Positions 12,867-20,495 of a DNA stretch of 20,495 bases are shown here, in pieces (position 1 is the first letter of the stretch; every line of letters starts with the position of its first letter). A program made the translations under genes and the position numbers. This DNA is from CAYGJN01 sp964350135 (GTDB lineage Bacteria; Bdellovibrionota; Bacteriovoracia; Bacteriovoracales; Bacteriovoracaceae): positions 1 to 20,495 of the forward strand of contig CAYGJN010000041.1 in the NCBI GenBank assembly GCA_964350135.1. The letters are read 5' to 3'. The notes below the pieces were generated by a model. It made no database searches, had not been told where the DNA came from, and saw only the letters and a program-made list of their open reading frames with translations.

Positions 12867-13229
12867 TTACTTACTGGAGGCAAGCTTCATCACATACGCA
12901 TAAAGACCTGCTCGATTTCCATAGTCCTCTTTCTTGAATTCCTCAAGAAAATCAAACCGCCAATGCTTATTGCCTGGAGATGGAGGAACAATAATAAAGT
13001 CCTTCAAGTCGCTAGAGACGACTTTAATTAAAGTCTCTTTCTTCGTATCAGACCTCAAGGCTACCTCAAGAGACTGGCCTATGAAATCTATCTCAAACGA
13101 ACTATAGGGAATTCCATTTGGCTTATCACCATTGCTTCCATCAAGGTAGAGCATATCAGGGTTTTGCTCAATCCAAGAACTAAGCTCACTTCTAAACTCT
13201 TCATAGCAACTAAATTTCTTTTGTTTCAT
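12867..13229 (-). CDS. Small protein of unknown function
   Basis: The 120-residue protein has no signal peptide and no recognised family. It has a helix CYEEFRSELSSWIEQNPDML (about 8-27), strands around SSFEIDFIGQSLEVAL, and an aromatic segment GNKHWRFDFLEEF. Its first half resembles in outline the 127-residue protein at 3066-3449 (E-E-x4-L-x2-W-x2-N, later xDTxK), so the two may be distant relatives at either end of the element. The leader AGACCTATTC (13232-13241, plus strand) is identical to that of the gene at 14096-15028. It is divergent from the 13404 gene, with a palindrome in the shared spacer. Confidence 0.65.
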   Translation of the reverse strand: MKQKKFSCYEEFRSELSSWIEQNPDMLYLDGSNGDKPNGIPYSSFEIDFIGQSLEVALRSDTKKETLIKVVSSDLKDFIIVPPSPGNKHWRFDFLEEFKKEDYGNRAGLYAYVMKLASSK

Positions 13230-13272
13230 AGAGACCTATTCGGGAAAATGGCAAAAAAATCCAGTTAATTTT

Positions 13273-13286
13273 CAGGAATATTCCCA
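13273..13286. promoter_or_regulatory. Palindrome copy CAGGAATATTCCCA in a divergent spacer
   Basis: The core GGAATATTCC (13275-13284) is perfectly symmetric, and 11 of 12 positions fit GGGAATATTCCC. It lies 45 nt upstream of the minus-strand 12867-13229 gene and about 120 nt upstream of the plus-strand small gene at 13404, so it could control both. Confidence 0.55.
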
Positions 13287-13403
13287 GGCATCACTACTTA
13301 ACCGCCCGTAATTACACTAATTCCACATTGCAAAAAAACATGTATTCCGCCCCAGCTGTGCCCTCCAGCCATTGAGAACATGGTTTTAACAGGAGGGATG
13401 ATT

Positions 13404-13535
13404 ATGAATATGTCATTTGAGAGGAAGATTAAATTTTTAACTATCACCAAGGGCACTAAGAACAACAGGCCTAGAAATGGAAAAGTAAAGGTCTACACCA
13501 AGGCCGAAATCAAAACACTACTAAACAAGCAATAA
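13404..13535 (+). CDS. Very small basic protein
   Basis: This is a 43-codon gene, MNMSFERKIKFLTITKGTKN... ending in KTLLNKQ. It is rich in Lys, Arg and Asn. A strong AGGAGGG (13391-13397) lies 7 nt before the ATG at 13404; ATGs at 13398 and 13410 are alternatives in frame. An independent strong ribosome site, and a second strong ribosome site for the next gene, make it likely to be real. The family is unknown; it could be a nucleic-acid-binding peptide. Confidence 0.6.
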   Translation: MNMSFERKIKFLTITKGTKNNRPRNGKVKVYTKAEIKTLLNKQ

Positions 13536-13540
13536 CAGAG

Positions 13541-13556
13541 GGGGCAATCACGCCCC
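13541..13556 (+). other. Hairpin between two small genes
   Basis: GGGGC (13541-13545) and GCCCC (13552-13556) form a 5-bp GC stem with a 6-nt loop. It follows the stop of the 43-codon gene by 5 nt and has no T run, so it may be a weak terminator or an mRNA-stabilising structure rather than a full stop. Confidence 0.4.
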
Positions 13557-13577
13557 TTCCCAAACAAGGAGAATAAT

Positions 13578-13958
13578 ATGGTTACAAATGCAACGAAGAT
13601 CATAGGGCATGTGGTCCTAGAATTTCTAGAGTTCGATGAGACTATTACGATCAACAAAATTATCGAATACTTCATCGAAAGTGAGTTCTTCACATATCTA
13701 GAAGGAGAGAGCGACCAAGACCATGAGTCTAGAATTACTGACATGGTCGAGTCATCACTTCTATCCATCGCCGGCTTTGGTAAAGACAATTGTTACGGAA
13801 CTCCCCTCGTCGAACTCTATTCGCCCGACGTCGATAGAGTTTCTTTAGGGATGTCGATAGTTTACAAAGATCCACAAACGAGGAAAAAGTTTCACGAAGC
13901 AATGTGGAGATTAACGGATGAACGTCTCACGGAAAGGGCAAACATCTGCAACAACTAA
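13578..13958 (+). CDS. Acidic protein of unknown function
   Basis: The 126-residue protein has AAGGAG 6 nt upstream of its ATG. It is acidic in the first half (LEFLEFDETITINKIIEYFIES, YLEGESDQDHESRITDMVESS) and has Y/F-rich segments. The C-terminal part MSIVYKDPQTRKKFHEAMWRLTDERLTERANI is likely helical. There is no signal peptide or membrane segment, and no family is recognised. It probably shares a transcript with the 43-codon gene. The pair is bracketed by two copies of the GGGAATATTCCC palindrome, as is the zinc-ribbon gene. Confidence 0.7.
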   Translation: MVTNATKIIGHVVLEFLEFDETITINKIIEYFIESEFFTYLEGESDQDHESRITDMVESSLLSIAGFGKDNCYGTPLVELYSPDVDRVSLGMSIVYKDPQTRKKFHEAMWRLTDERLTERANICNN

Positions 13959-13968
13959 ATACAGTATC

Positions 13969-13992
13969 GAGGCCGGGAATATTCTCGGTCTC
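13969..13992. promoter_or_regulatory. Extended 24-nt palindrome with GGGAATATTCTC core
   Basis: GAGGCCGGGAAT (13969-13980) and ATTCTCGGTCTC (13981-13992) pair throughout as RNA, with two G-U pairs. The core matches the GGGAATATTCCC family at 11 of 12 positions. It begins 10 nt after the stop of the preceding gene, so it could also act as a transcript-end hairpin, although no T run follows. Confidence 0.5.
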
Positions 13993-14095
13993 CTTCCGAA
14001 GTGCCGCCCCCCGCCTAAAAAAGGTACCATACAACTGCTAAGTTCACTATACCCCTGGCCTAGGCTATATACAATATAACCTCATGATCTAGCGC

Positions 14096-15028
14096 CTAAT
14101 AGTCTGGGTACAACTCTTTCCAAAAAGGCTTCTTAGGAACTTCACCCTTCTTATTCGCCTCCACTAAGTATTCTCTATAGCCAGCTTCTAACAGCTTTTC
14201 TCTTTCTGAAATATGGTCCCTACAATCATTCTTACCACTTATACTTCCGTTTACTCCCATCATTGTGTTTTTTCTCCAAACACCACCATAAAAAACGACA
14301 TCAAGCATATCTTTTACGCCTGACTCCATCCCTTGGTATATGGAATCAAATGCGAGACTTCCAGCTGTTACCATTAACCTAAGCCCATTTAGAATATTTT
14401 CTGCCCCTTCAAAAGCTGTTTCAATTTCTTTCAAGGTAACGAGTTTGAATCCCTCTTCAAGGTCATCTTCATATTTGTGGGCACGATACTTATCTCTATC
14501 ATCAAACACTCGCATCATGACATCGTCCAAATCCTCGGCTAGCTTTTTCATATCTTCAGCATTAACAGTGCAGTTTTTTCTGTTAAAAAAGCCAGGTAGT
14601 AACTCCTCAATTAATTCCTTTTGGCCATTATTCATACGATCAAAGTAGTTCTTCTTCATTCGCCGTTTATCTTCTTCAATTTGCTCCTCTGTTGGCTTGT
14701 AATTCAAATACTGAGTTGTTCCTTCAGGGTAGTCTGAGGTCTGAAACCGGTATCTTTTAACATCGGAAAGACATGATGCTGCGATTTTGTTAAAGAAGTT
14801 CTTTCTCGTTCCACTTCCCCAAGAAGCAAAGTCAACGATAAGAGAATCCATTACAGATTGATTAAGTTCGGCAATTGCCCTATTGCTAATCACATAAAAT
14901 CCCTCATCGGAAATGAATTCATTGAGCCTCTTATCGATAGCTTTCATATAAAAGAACTTCTGCTTAATCATCAATAAATTCTTTGATTGGAGTTCTAGAT
15001 AATCAATAAAACTGTATTCTTTCTGCAT
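14096..15028 (-). CDS. Unknown protein with HEPN-like RX5H motif (AbiU2-like?)
   Basis: The 310-residue protein is mostly helical and has no signal peptide. A motif DDRDKYRAHKYED (about 176-188; Arg178, Arg182, His184) looks like the RX4-6H active site of HEPN ribonucleases. A preceding segment FASWGSGTRKNFFNKIAAS (about 67-85), followed later by the motif, recalls AbiU2-type proteins, where the RX4-6H helix follows a long helical core. If this is right it may be an RNA-cleaving abortive-infection protein, but the match is by eye only. It shares the leader 10-mer AGACCTATTC with the 12867-13229 gene, linking it to the element rather than to the efflux operon 46 nt to its right. Confidence 0.6.
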   Translation of the reverse strand: MQKEYSFIDYLELQSKNLLMIKQKFFYMKAIDKRLNEFISDEGFYVISNRAIAELNQSVMDSLIVDFASWGSGTRKNFFNKIAASCLSDVKRYRFQTSDYPEGTTQYLNYKPTEEQIEEDKRRMKKNYFDRMNNGQKELIEELLPGFFNRKNCTVNAEDMKKLAEDLDDVMMRVFDDRDKYRAHKYEDDLEEGFKLVTLKEIETAFEGAENILNGLRLMVTAGSLAFDSIYQGMESGVKDMLDVVFYGGVWRKNTMMGVNGSISGKNDCRDHISEREKLLEAGYREYLVEANKKGEVPKKPFWKELYPDY

Positions 15029-15073
15029 AATTAAGACCTATTCTATTCAAGTTGGAACTACTCTAGTCAATTC

Positions 15074-15529
15074 TTAAATCCAACGTCGAACATTGTGTTT
15101 ATAACGACTATACTCTTTTCCAAACTTTTTTAACAAGATTCTCTCTTCTGGTATTATTTGAAAGTAATTCATATATGATATGAAAAATGGAACAGTTAAT
15201 AGAGAAGCAACATTTCCTAAAAAACATATAAATGAAACTAACCAAAATAAGAAGCCCAAGTACATCGGGTTTCTTGTAAAACGATATATTCCTTTAACAA
15301 CAAGCTTCTTGCTCCTTTGAGGGTCCCTAGGGTCAACAGTAGTTTTCCCTATTCTAAACTTGATAATGGCCATAATAATAACCAGTCCCCCAGCAATAAA
15401 CAAAAATAGCGAAAGGGCCAAAAAATATGAACTTTCTAGAACATAATGTCGAGGGAGCATCCATGCAATAAAACCAAGTGAGATTAGTAAAAATAGTGGT
15501 GGTATTTTCAACTCAAGGAATTTAATCAT
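15074..15529 (-). CDS. Isoprenylcysteine carboxyl methyltransferase-family membrane protein
   Basis: From ATG 15529 the protein is 151 residues. About four membrane helices are visible: PPLFLLISLGFIAWML, a long ALSLFLFIAGGLVIIMAII, GFLFWLVSFICFLG, and a C-terminal re-entrant segment. Then comes the family signature: KGIYRFTRNPMYLG (Asn-Pro-Met-Tyr) and, near the end, a PEERILLKKFGKEYSRYK segment with the paired Glu that helps bind AdoMet. Bacterial members methylate unknown small or lipid substrates and often sit beside metal-efflux genes, as here. An ATG at 15544 has no good ribosome site, whereas 15529 has GAGGA 6 nt upstream. It is the last gene of the minus-strand operon. Confidence 0.85.
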   Translation of the reverse strand: MIKFLELKIPPLFLLISLGFIAWMLPRHYVLESSYFLALSLFLFIAGGLVIIMAIIKFRIGKTTVDPRDPQRSKKLVVKGIYRFTRNPMYLGFLFWLVSFICFLGNVASLLTVPFFISYMNYFQIIPEERILLKKFGKEYSRYKHNVRRWI

Positions 15530-15611
15530 TTTTTCCTCTGACATGGTTCTCGTTAGTGCTCATGACCTTTTCTCAATCTTTATGTTTAAGAACAACCCTT
15601 GTAGAGGCAAT

Positions 15612-16076
15612 CTACTTTTTTTCAACTTGTATTTTTGAGGTATATTGTGCCCCGTTAAACTTTGTCGAAATCTCAACAAGCATTCGCCTGGCCCTACTTT
15701 TTTCTAATTGAAGTTTCCACATTCCTTTCTTATTTTCAATTTTGCTAGGTATAGTTTTCTTTTTTCTCGGGTCTTTTACTAGTATTTTGAGATCTGAAAA
15801 GAAACTCGTCTGTAGCTCTTTAAAGGCAGTACCCTTCTTATGTGCCAACTCTAAAGGAAATATAGTTAGCAGGTTTTTATTTAATTTTGCTTCAAAAAAT
15901 ATTTCACGTTCCTCAGCTTTCTTGTGATTATGATCGTGGGAACCTCCATGGTTGTGTTTTGCCTCACTTAGAACTCCACCATTTGGAGAGGGAGGAATTG
16001 CTCCAGGGGCACTGTGATCACCATGTGCCATTACATTACCGCTAATCATTAATAAGACTAAAATTAAAACTTTCAT
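15612..16076 (-). CDS. Periplasmic His-rich metal-binding protein of an RND operon
   Basis: The 154-residue protein has a signal peptide (MKVLILVLLMISGNVMA) followed by a histidine-rich N-terminus: HGDHSAPG, then AKHNHGGSHDHNHKK (mature residues 1-35), fit for Zn, Cu, Ni or Co. The rest (EIFFEAKLNKNLLTIFPLEL ... MWKLQLEKS ... KFNGAQYTSKIQVEKK) looks like a beta-sandwich domain similar in tone to the N-terminal modules seen on some CzcB/CusB adaptors. It may chaperone metal to the pump or stand in for part of the adaptor, which is otherwise missing from the window. AAAGGAG precedes the ATG, whose first bases overlap the pump stop (ATGA). It is the third gene of the operon. Confidence 0.8.
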   Translation of the reverse strand: MKVLILVLLMISGNVMAHGDHSAPGAIPPSPNGGVLSEAKHNHGGSHDHNHKKAEEREIFFEAKLNKNLLTIFPLELAHKKGTAFKELQTSFFSDLKILVKDPRKKKTIPSKIENKKGMWKLQLEKSRARRMLVEISTKFNGAQYTSKIQVEKK

Positions 16077-19000
16077 AATTTCTCCTTTTCTATATTTTGA
16101 ATTTTTTGAACATATTTCTCGGCAGATTTTCTACCAAATCTATAAAAAACTGCTGGCGTAACCCACATATCAAGCAATGTTGAACTGAAGAGTCCACCAA
16201 CAATGACTACTGCGACAGGGTATAAAATTTCTTTCCCAGGCTCACCTTTAGCAAGAAGTAAGGGAACAAGACCTAATATCGCTGAAATTGCAGTCATTAA
16301 AACAGGCACTAACCGCTCTAGAGTCCCTTTTAAAATCATTTCTTTTCCAAAACTCTTTCCCTCTATTGCCATGAGATTAAGATAATGAGAAATCATAAGA
16401 ATTCCATTTCTAGATGAGATCCCACATAATGCTACAAAAGCAACTATGGATGCGAGTGAAATAGTTTTATCAGTAAAGTAGATTGCAAAAATACTACCAA
16501 TGACTGCGAGGGGAATACTTAGCATAACCTGAACAACAACAAACCCAGAACTAAAGTAACCATATAAAATCAGGAATATCGCCATTACTGCTATAGTTCC
16601 TGCGATATACATAAGCCGTGATGACTCTTTTTGACTCTTATACTGTCCATCATATTTCAAATAGTAGCCCTCAGGGATTTGAACTTCCTTTTCGATGACT
16701 TTTTTAATATCTGTCATCACTTTATCAAAGCCCCTTCCATCTACATTAGCCTGAACAATTATTCGTCTTTGCATATTTTCTCGATTAACCATATTTGGTC
16801 CCGTCGACTCATAGACATCTGCAACCTTGCTAAGAGTAACCTTTTCTCCATTTGGCATAATTTTAACTACAATATTTTGAATATTTTTAACTGATGATCT
16901 TGATTTCTCATTTAATCGTGAAAAAACGTTGATTACTTTTTGACCAGATATTACTTGTGCGACTACTTCACCTTGTAATGCTAATTCTAACTGATCTGAA
17001 ATTTGGCCAATATTTATATTATACTTTTGAGCGTCCTCTCGGATAAAGTATGACTTAATCTGTGGTATTTCGACTTGCTTTTCAATTTGGGTATCGACTA
17101 AACCTTCTACGTTAGTAATAGAATTATAAATCTTAGTCGCTAAAACCTTTAATTGATCTCGGTCAGGACCAAAAACCTTAAGCGCAATTTGAGCATTAAC
17201 TCCAGAAAGCATATGATCTAAACGGTGAGATATTGGCTGACCAACATTTATACTCGCATTTGGAACTGCCTTCGACAATTTTTCTCGAATCTCAGATAAT
17301 ACCTCTTCTCTAGGTCTTCCTCCACTTGCGTAAAAATCTACATCTATTTCACTTGTATTAACACCTTCAGCATGTTCATCAAGCTCTGCCCGTCCAGTTC
17401 TTCTACTAACATGTTTTACCTCCGGAATTTCACCAATAATTTTCTCGGCGACCGAACCTTTACTATTGGAATATTCTAAAGAGACTCCTGGTGGCAATAT
17501 AACAGAAATCATTGCTGTCCCCTCATTAAACTTCGGGAGAAACTCTTTGTTTAAACTTGGCAAAAGAGATAAAACTCCCAAAATAAGTAATACTGTTGGA
17601 ACAATAATTAAAGAGGGTCTGTTTAAAAACTTAGTGACAATTTTAGCATCTATTGTTTTTAATGCTTTCACCAACTTTACATCGTCAGCTTCTTTTAACC
17701 CTTTCAAGCCAGGGAGCAAGTATGAACTCAACACTGGTGTCAAACTCAACGATACTAACATCGAAGCAGTTAATGACACGATAAATGAAAGTCCTAAAGG
17801 AATAAAAAATCGGCCACCTAGGCCACCAATGAAAAACAATGGAACAAAAGAAAGAATGACGATGACTGTAGCAAATAGAATCGAGTTTCGAACCTCTTTA
17901 CTTGCGTTGTACACTACTCTAAGAATAGAATCTGGTACTTGTTTCTGATTATTTTCTTTCAATCTTCTATATATATTTTCAACGTCTACAATAGCATCAT
18001 CAACGAGTAGTCCAACCGCAATAGCAAGTCCTCCTAATGTCATAGTGTTGATCTCTAAGCCAAAATAGTTAAATACAATGGCGGTAAGTGCAAAAGACAT
18101 TGGTATCGCAGTGAGTGTAATAAATGTTGTTCTGAAGTTCATTAAAAAGATGAATAAAATTATTGCAACTAGAATAGCTCCATCTCTTAAAGCTTCTTTA
18201 ACATTCTCTACAGCATGGTTTATAAATGTCGCCTGCTTAAATAAATTCTTATTAACAACAACATCTTTCGGTAATGTTTTCTTAATTTCGTCTAATGCAA
18301 TATTAATTTTCTCAGTCAAATCCAAAGTTGAAGTACCAGGCTGTTTTTTTACGGCAAGTATTACTCCCTCTTTTCCATCAATACTGGCATCACCTCGCAT
18401 AAGTTGTTTTCCGACAACTACATTTGCAATATCTTTAACCTTTACAGCTTCACCTCTGAAAATGCCGACAACAGACTCTTCAATATCTTCAATACTTTCA
18501 ACTCGGCCAAGGTTTCTTATAAGTAGTTCTTTATTATCAATGGAAACAAAACCACCGGTAGTATTTTCACTAATATGTCTTAAATTGCTGTCAATCTCTT
18601 CTATTGAGAGGTTTTTATCTCTCATTTTTATAGAATCTAGTAGAATTTGAAATTGCTTTACACCTCCACCAATCGGGATGACTTGGGCGATACCGCTTAT
18701 AGATAATAATCTAGGTCTAATAGTCCAGTCTGCAATCGTTCTAAGTTCCATTCCACTTATTTTATTGTTTGCGCTGCTTAACCCTACAAGCTGAATTTCA
18801 CCCATGATGGAAGTTATTGGGCCCATTATTGGATTAAGGCCTTCGGGTAAGCTTTCTTTTATAAGAGACAATTTCTCAGAAACTAATTGTCTGTTTCTAT
18901 ATACATCTGTGCCCCAATCAAACTCCATCCAAACAATTGATAATCCAACTCCTGAGCTTGACCTGATTCTTTTAACACCGGGAGTTCCATTAACTGCAAC

Positions 19001-19210
19001 TTCTATAGGAAAAGTTACCAGAGACTCCACTTCTTCAGGTGCTAACCCATGTGATTCAGTCATTATTGTTACAGTAGGCCTATTCAAGTTCGGAAAAACA
19101 TCAACAGGCAACCTAAAGAGCGAGTAAACTCCCGATAAAAGTATTAATATAGAGCAAGCAATTACAGCTCTTCTATTTTCTAACGATAATTTAATTATTT
19201 TATCTAACAT
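16073..19210 (-). CDS. CusA/CzcA-type RND metal efflux pump
   Basis: The 1045-residue protein is a full-length RND permease of 12 membrane helices: TM1 at about 14-34, a large periplasmic loop, TM2-6 at about 340-500, TM7 near 540, a second loop, and TM8-12 at about 870-1020. HME-type signatures are PGVKRIRSSSGVGLSIVWMEFDWGTDVY (about 77-104) and the TM4 proton-relay motif GGLAIAVG-LLVDDAIVDVENIYRR (about 393-416; Asp404, Asp405, Asp409, Glu411). Paired aspartates in TM4 are also typical of drug (HAE) RND pumps, so the metal is not certain. It exchanges protons for substrate across the inner membrane and works with the channel encoded just upstream. GGGGA lies 7 nt before the ATG, and its stop overlaps the next gene by 4 nt. 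Confidence 0.93.
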   Translation of the reverse strand: MLDKIIKLSLENRRAVIACSILILLSGVYSLFRLPVDVFPNLNRPTVTIMTESHGLAPEEVESLVTFPIEVAVNGTPGVKRIRSSSGVGLSIVWMEFDWGTDVYRNRQLVSEKLSLIKESLPEGLNPIMGPITSIMGEIQLVGLSSANNKISGMELRTIADWTIRPRLLSISGIAQVIPIGGGVKQFQILLDSIKMRDKNLSIEEIDSNLRHISENTTGGFVSIDNKELLIRNLGRVESIEDIEESVVGIFRGEAVKVKDIANVVVGKQLMRGDASIDGKEGVILAVKKQPGTSTLDLTEKINIALDEIKKTLPKDVVVNKNLFKQATFINHAVENVKEALRDGAILVAIILFIFLMNFRTTFITLTAIPMSFALTAIVFNYFGLEINTMTLGGLAIAVGLLVDDAIVDVENIYRRLKENNQKQVPDSILRVVYNASKEVRNSILFATVIVILSFVPLFFIGGLGGRFFIPLGLSFIVSLTASMLVSLSLTPVLSSYLLPGLKGLKEADDVKLVKALKTIDAKIVTKFLNRPSLIIVPTVLLILGVLSLLPSLNKEFLPKFNEGTAMISVILPPGVSLEYSNSKGSVAEKIIGEIPEVKHVSRRTGRAELDEHAEGVNTSEIDVDFYASGGRPREEVLSEIREKLSKAVPNASINVGQPISHRLDHMLSGVNAQIALKVFGPDRDQLKVLATKIYNSITNVEGLVDTQIEKQVEIPQIKSYFIREDAQKYNINIGQISDQLELALQGEVVAQVISGQKVINVFSRLNEKSRSSVKNIQNIVVKIMPNGEKVTLSKVADVYESTGPNMVNRENMQRRIIVQANVDGRGFDKVMTDIKKVIEKEVQIPEGYYLKYDGQYKSQKESSRLMYIAGTIAVMAIFLILYGYFSSGFVVVQVMLSIPLAVIGSIFAIYFTDKTISLASIVAFVALCGISSRNGILMISHYLNLMAIEGKSFGKEMILKGTLERLVPVLMTAISAILGLVPLLLAKGEPGKEILYPVAVVIVGGLFSSTLLDMWVTPAVFYRFGRKSAEKYVQKIQNIEKEKL

Positions 19211-20485
19211 TTATTTATCCCCACGATGCACTAATGTTGAAAACTCTAGAGGTTTGCCCAAAGATTTCTCAATAGAGATTTTAGTTAAAATATAGTTCAA
19301 TTTTAACTCGTAAATTCTGGTTTGAGCTTCAGTTATTTTTTGACTTGCATCTATTAGTGCACCAGAGTCTTTTATTCCTTTGCGATACTCTTTTAGAGTT
19401 TTTTGATATAACTTTTGAGCCAATTTTTCATTTTCTTCTTCAAAGTCAATTGTTTTCTCTAGCATTTTCAAAGTTTTAAAACTGCCCCTTACAATAATTG
19501 ATAAATCTTGCTCCACTTGTTTTCGGGCATACTCCATTTTAGTTTTATTCAAATGTGTTAAGTCTTGCTTCCTTGATGTTTCAAACCCTGAGAACAACTC
19601 CCATGTGGCCGTCAATGCAATCCTAGATGAGTTCTCTGTGGAGCTGATCCCCGTTTCAACCTCATCAAGCCTGCCATGTTCGGCCCTTAGATTTATACTA
19701 GGGTACCAACCAGAGTTTGCGTTAATTCGGTCTATATCTATTGCAGCTTGTTTAATTTGTAGCTGCGATAATTTTGGGCCTTTTTGTATTTCAGCAATAA
19801 GTTGTTTCAAATCTGACTTAATTGTTAAATGAGGAATTTTACCAACTACTGTCAATGGACTAGAATCATTAATTCCAACTATAGTATGTAGCCTCGAAAG
19901 CAACTGTTCATTTTCAAGTTTAAGGTAATTGTTTTGGCTTTGAGTTTTCTTTTGATGCAATTGAAACTCTAAGATATCTGATTCAGTTATTAGCTTAGAA
20001 GAATAGCGTTTTTTGACTAGTTTACTATGGGCCTTAGTTCGAGAAATCTCATTCGAACTTATCTCAAGCTTCTTTTTTAGCAACAAATAGTTATAAAAAA
20101 CCTTCTCAACATTCAAAGTTAGATTAAACTTTGAAGTGCTTAACTGTTTCTTTTTGGATTCTGTGTTCACTTTTTGTTTTTCTAGTGAAGAAGAGTCCTT
20201 GAAACCATTAAATAGATTGATTTCTCCGTAAACCGAAGCTAAATCATCGTCATCATCGCCAACATTAGACCGAACCCATTCTTTTCCAGCCTCAATACCT
20301 AGTCGAGGATAAAACTTTGATTTAGCCAACTCGATGCTAACTTCACTTGATTGGACATCAGCTTGCTTACTTTTAATGCCATAGTTACTATTCAGGGCCA
20401 TTTGTTTTAGACCATCTAAATCGACCTCTTTGGCATTCAGATTAAAAATCCCCAGGAAAAACCCCAGCATTATAAATACTTTCAT
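19211..20485 (-). CDS. TolC/CusC-type outer membrane efflux channel
   Basis: The 424-residue protein has a signal peptide (MKVFIMLGFFLGIFNLNA) and the two-fold helical repeat of outer membrane efflux proteins: QMALNSNYGIKSKQADVQSSEVSIELAKSKFYPRLGI (about 30-66) and, in the second half, KLSQLQIKQAAIDIDRINANSGWYPSINLRAEHG with the same pattern of a long helix before a beta strand. Long coiled helices form the periplasmic tunnel. It would be the trimeric channel through which the RND pump expels its substrate. The gene begins 10 nt inside the right edge and is directly adjacent to the pump gene (stop followed at once by ATG). No adaptor gene is visible on the left, so one could lie just past the right edge. 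Confidence 0.92.
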   Translation of the reverse strand: MKVFIMLGFFLGIFNLNAKEVDLDGLKQMALNSNYGIKSKQADVQSSEVSIELAKSKFYPRLGIEAGKEWVRSNVGDDDDDLASVYGEINLFNGFKDSSSLEKQKVNTESKKKQLSTSKFNLTLNVEKVFYNYLLLKKKLEISSNEISRTKAHSKLVKKRYSSKLITESDILEFQLHQKKTQSQNNYLKLENEQLLSRLHTIVGINDSSPLTVVGKIPHLTIKSDLKQLIAEIQKGPKLSQLQIKQAAIDIDRINANSGWYPSINLRAEHGRLDEVETGISSTENSSRIALTATWELFSGFETSRKQDLTHLNKTKMEYARKQVEQDLSIIVRGSFKTLKMLEKTIDFEEENEKLAQKLYQKTLKEYRKGIKDSGALIDASQKITEAQTRIYELKLNYILTKISIEKSLGKPLEFSTLVHRGDK

Positions 20486-20495
20486 AAATACACCG

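Noticed and set aside
2877..15070. Attachment-site direct repeats bounding the element
   Set aside because: I compared the spacers near 2,880-3,065, 12,860-12,900, 13,990-14,095 and 15,030-15,073 by eye and found no convincing shared core. The boundaries given are estimates from gene content.
17466..17478. Another GGAATATTC-like match inside the RND pump gene
   Set aside because: It is within coding sequence, is shorter than the consensus and not symmetric beyond 8 bases, so it is expected by chance.

Overview
The window is AT-rich DNA from a Gram-negative bacterium: it encodes a TolC-type outer-membrane channel with an RND pump, and two proteins carry lipobox signal peptides. Low GC, Lys/Asn-rich proteins and many unfamiliar small proteins would fit Bdellovibrionota (Bacteriovorax-like), but nothing here proves the taxonomy. 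No rRNA, tRNA or CRISPR array was seen.

Three regions can be recognised. (1) About 1-2,900: after the tail of a plus-strand gene and a terminator comes an array of single-gene units, all on the minus strand: an NTF2/SnoaL-like protein, an S41-peptidase lipoprotein, a GNAT acetyltransferase, and one unit with no gene. They are separated by related intergenic repeats that carry the 11-mer TGGAGGTGGTR five times. In two units the repeat holds a good sigma70-type promoter whose predicted start site falls on or next to the start codon, which suggests self-promoted, leaderless cassettes. No standard integron attC site or integrase is visible.

(2) About 2,940-15,050: a probable integrated mobile element. 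In order it has a coupled pair of unknown genes, a ParB-like DNA-binding protein followed directly by a C5-cytosine methyltransferase, a zinc-ribbon protein, a short catalytic-domain-only tyrosine recombinase, a PD-(D/E)XK nuclease-like protein, a small unknown protein, an XRE regulator with a lipoprotein and a secreted protein, a full-length tyrosine integrase, further small unknowns, and a protein with a HEPN-like RX5H motif. A palindrome, GGGAATATTCCC or a close variant, recurs at five intergenic places in this region and nowhere noticed outside it. It is a candidate operator or parS-like site, possibly for the ParB-like protein.

(3) About 15,070-20,485: an ordinary minus-strand metal-efflux operon made of a TolC/CusC-type channel, a CusA/CzcA-type RND pump, a His-rich periplasmic protein and an isoprenylcysteine-methyltransferase-family membrane protein. 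The adaptor (CusB/CzcB) subunit is not in the window and may lie just past the right edge.

The most interesting material is the repeat-bounded array with built-in leaderless promoters, the structured gene-free unit in it, and the palindrome network of the mobile element.
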